From Gemmataceae bacterium (lineage in GTDB: Bacteria > Planctomycetota > Planctomycetia > Gemmatales > Gemmataceae): a stretch of DNA of 5,623 nt. Position 1 is the first letter of the stretch, and each line of letters begins with the position of its first letter. Positions 5,541 to 5,623 of this stretch are shown here, piece by piece. Below the pieces are notes generated by a model. That model saw nothing but the letters and a program-made list of their open reading frames with translations, was not told the origin of the DNA and did no database searches. The translations under genes and the position numbers were made by a program. The DNA lies in contig CANLGS010000325.1 in assembly GCA_947490035.1 (NCBI GenBank), positions 1 through 5,623 on the forward strand, written 5' to 3'.

Positions 5541-5623
5541 CCCCGTTCTGGAATCAGTTCGCCGGGGGAACGGAACTTTTCGCTGGAAAAGCAGCGGAAT
5601 TCACGAGCCGTGTGAACCAAAAA
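5529..5623. repeat. Inverted repeat flanking the upstream region of the small gene
   Basis: TTTTTGGTTCA (5529-5539) and TGAACCAAAAA (5613-5623) are a perfect 11-base inverted repeat 73 bases apart; the right arm may continue past the window. The left arm is the start of the 94-residue gene (codons for MNQK). The 83 bases 5541-5623 contain no visible gene on either strand. They also hold overlapping small hairpins, CTTTTC/GAAAAG (5576-5591) and CGCTG/CAGCG (5581-5596), and CCGTTC/GAACGG (5543-5573). Possible roles are an operator, recombinase arm-binding sites or a leader structure; none can be settled. Confidence 0.5.

Noticed and set aside
3547..5623. Second att copy (tRNA-Asp 3' end), CRISPR array or insertion sequence
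   Set aside because: I saw no repeat of the tRNA T-arm segment, no spacer-repeat pattern and no transposase in this stretch.

Overview
The window looks like chromosome of a high-GC planctomycete, most likely a Gemmata-type organism. This rests on GC-rich, G/C-ending codons, several genes with weak or absent Shine-Dalgarno sequences, a PDZ/S41 peptidase-like secreted protein, and dispersed palindromic repeats of a kind I associate with planctomycete genomes. The assignment is an inference, since there is no rRNA or other marker gene.

Left part (1-2541): a partial histidine-phosphatase gene on the minus strand runs off the left edge. A divergent plus-strand gene encodes an exported PDZ + S41-type protein. 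The 214 bases between them hold four consecutive inverted repeats and a short tandem repeat. The S41-type protein has the family scaffold, but glycine and arginine stand where the catalytic serine and lysine should be, so it is probably a pseudo-protease. Just after its stop codon lies a long, almost perfect inverted repeat: 45-base arms, 22-base loop, each arm built from three 10-base CGCAGA units.

Middle (2542-3546): a stand-alone fumarylacetoacetate-hydrolase-family enzyme with intact active-site residues, then a complete tRNA-Asp(GUC) with a plausible promoter and a strong hairpin just downstream.

Right part (about 3505-5623): the tRNA-proximal end of an integrated element. A 568-residue tyrosine recombinase with a complete catalytic set points towards the tRNA, and its last 18 codons and stop lie antisense inside the tRNA gene. 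The 3' half of the tRNA is therefore the likely attachment site. The recombinase carries an apparent DNA-binding helix-turn-helix inside its core-binding region. Upstream of it is a small acidic protein of unknown function with visibly lower GC. Its start codon lies in one arm of an inverted repeat whose other arm ends the window. The far end of the element and its second att copy are not in view.

The most notable points are the pseudo-protease, the CGCAGA inverted repeat, the integrase/tRNA overlap with a stop codon probably supplied by the host, and the hairpin cluster that may have reshaped the N-terminus of the S41 gene.
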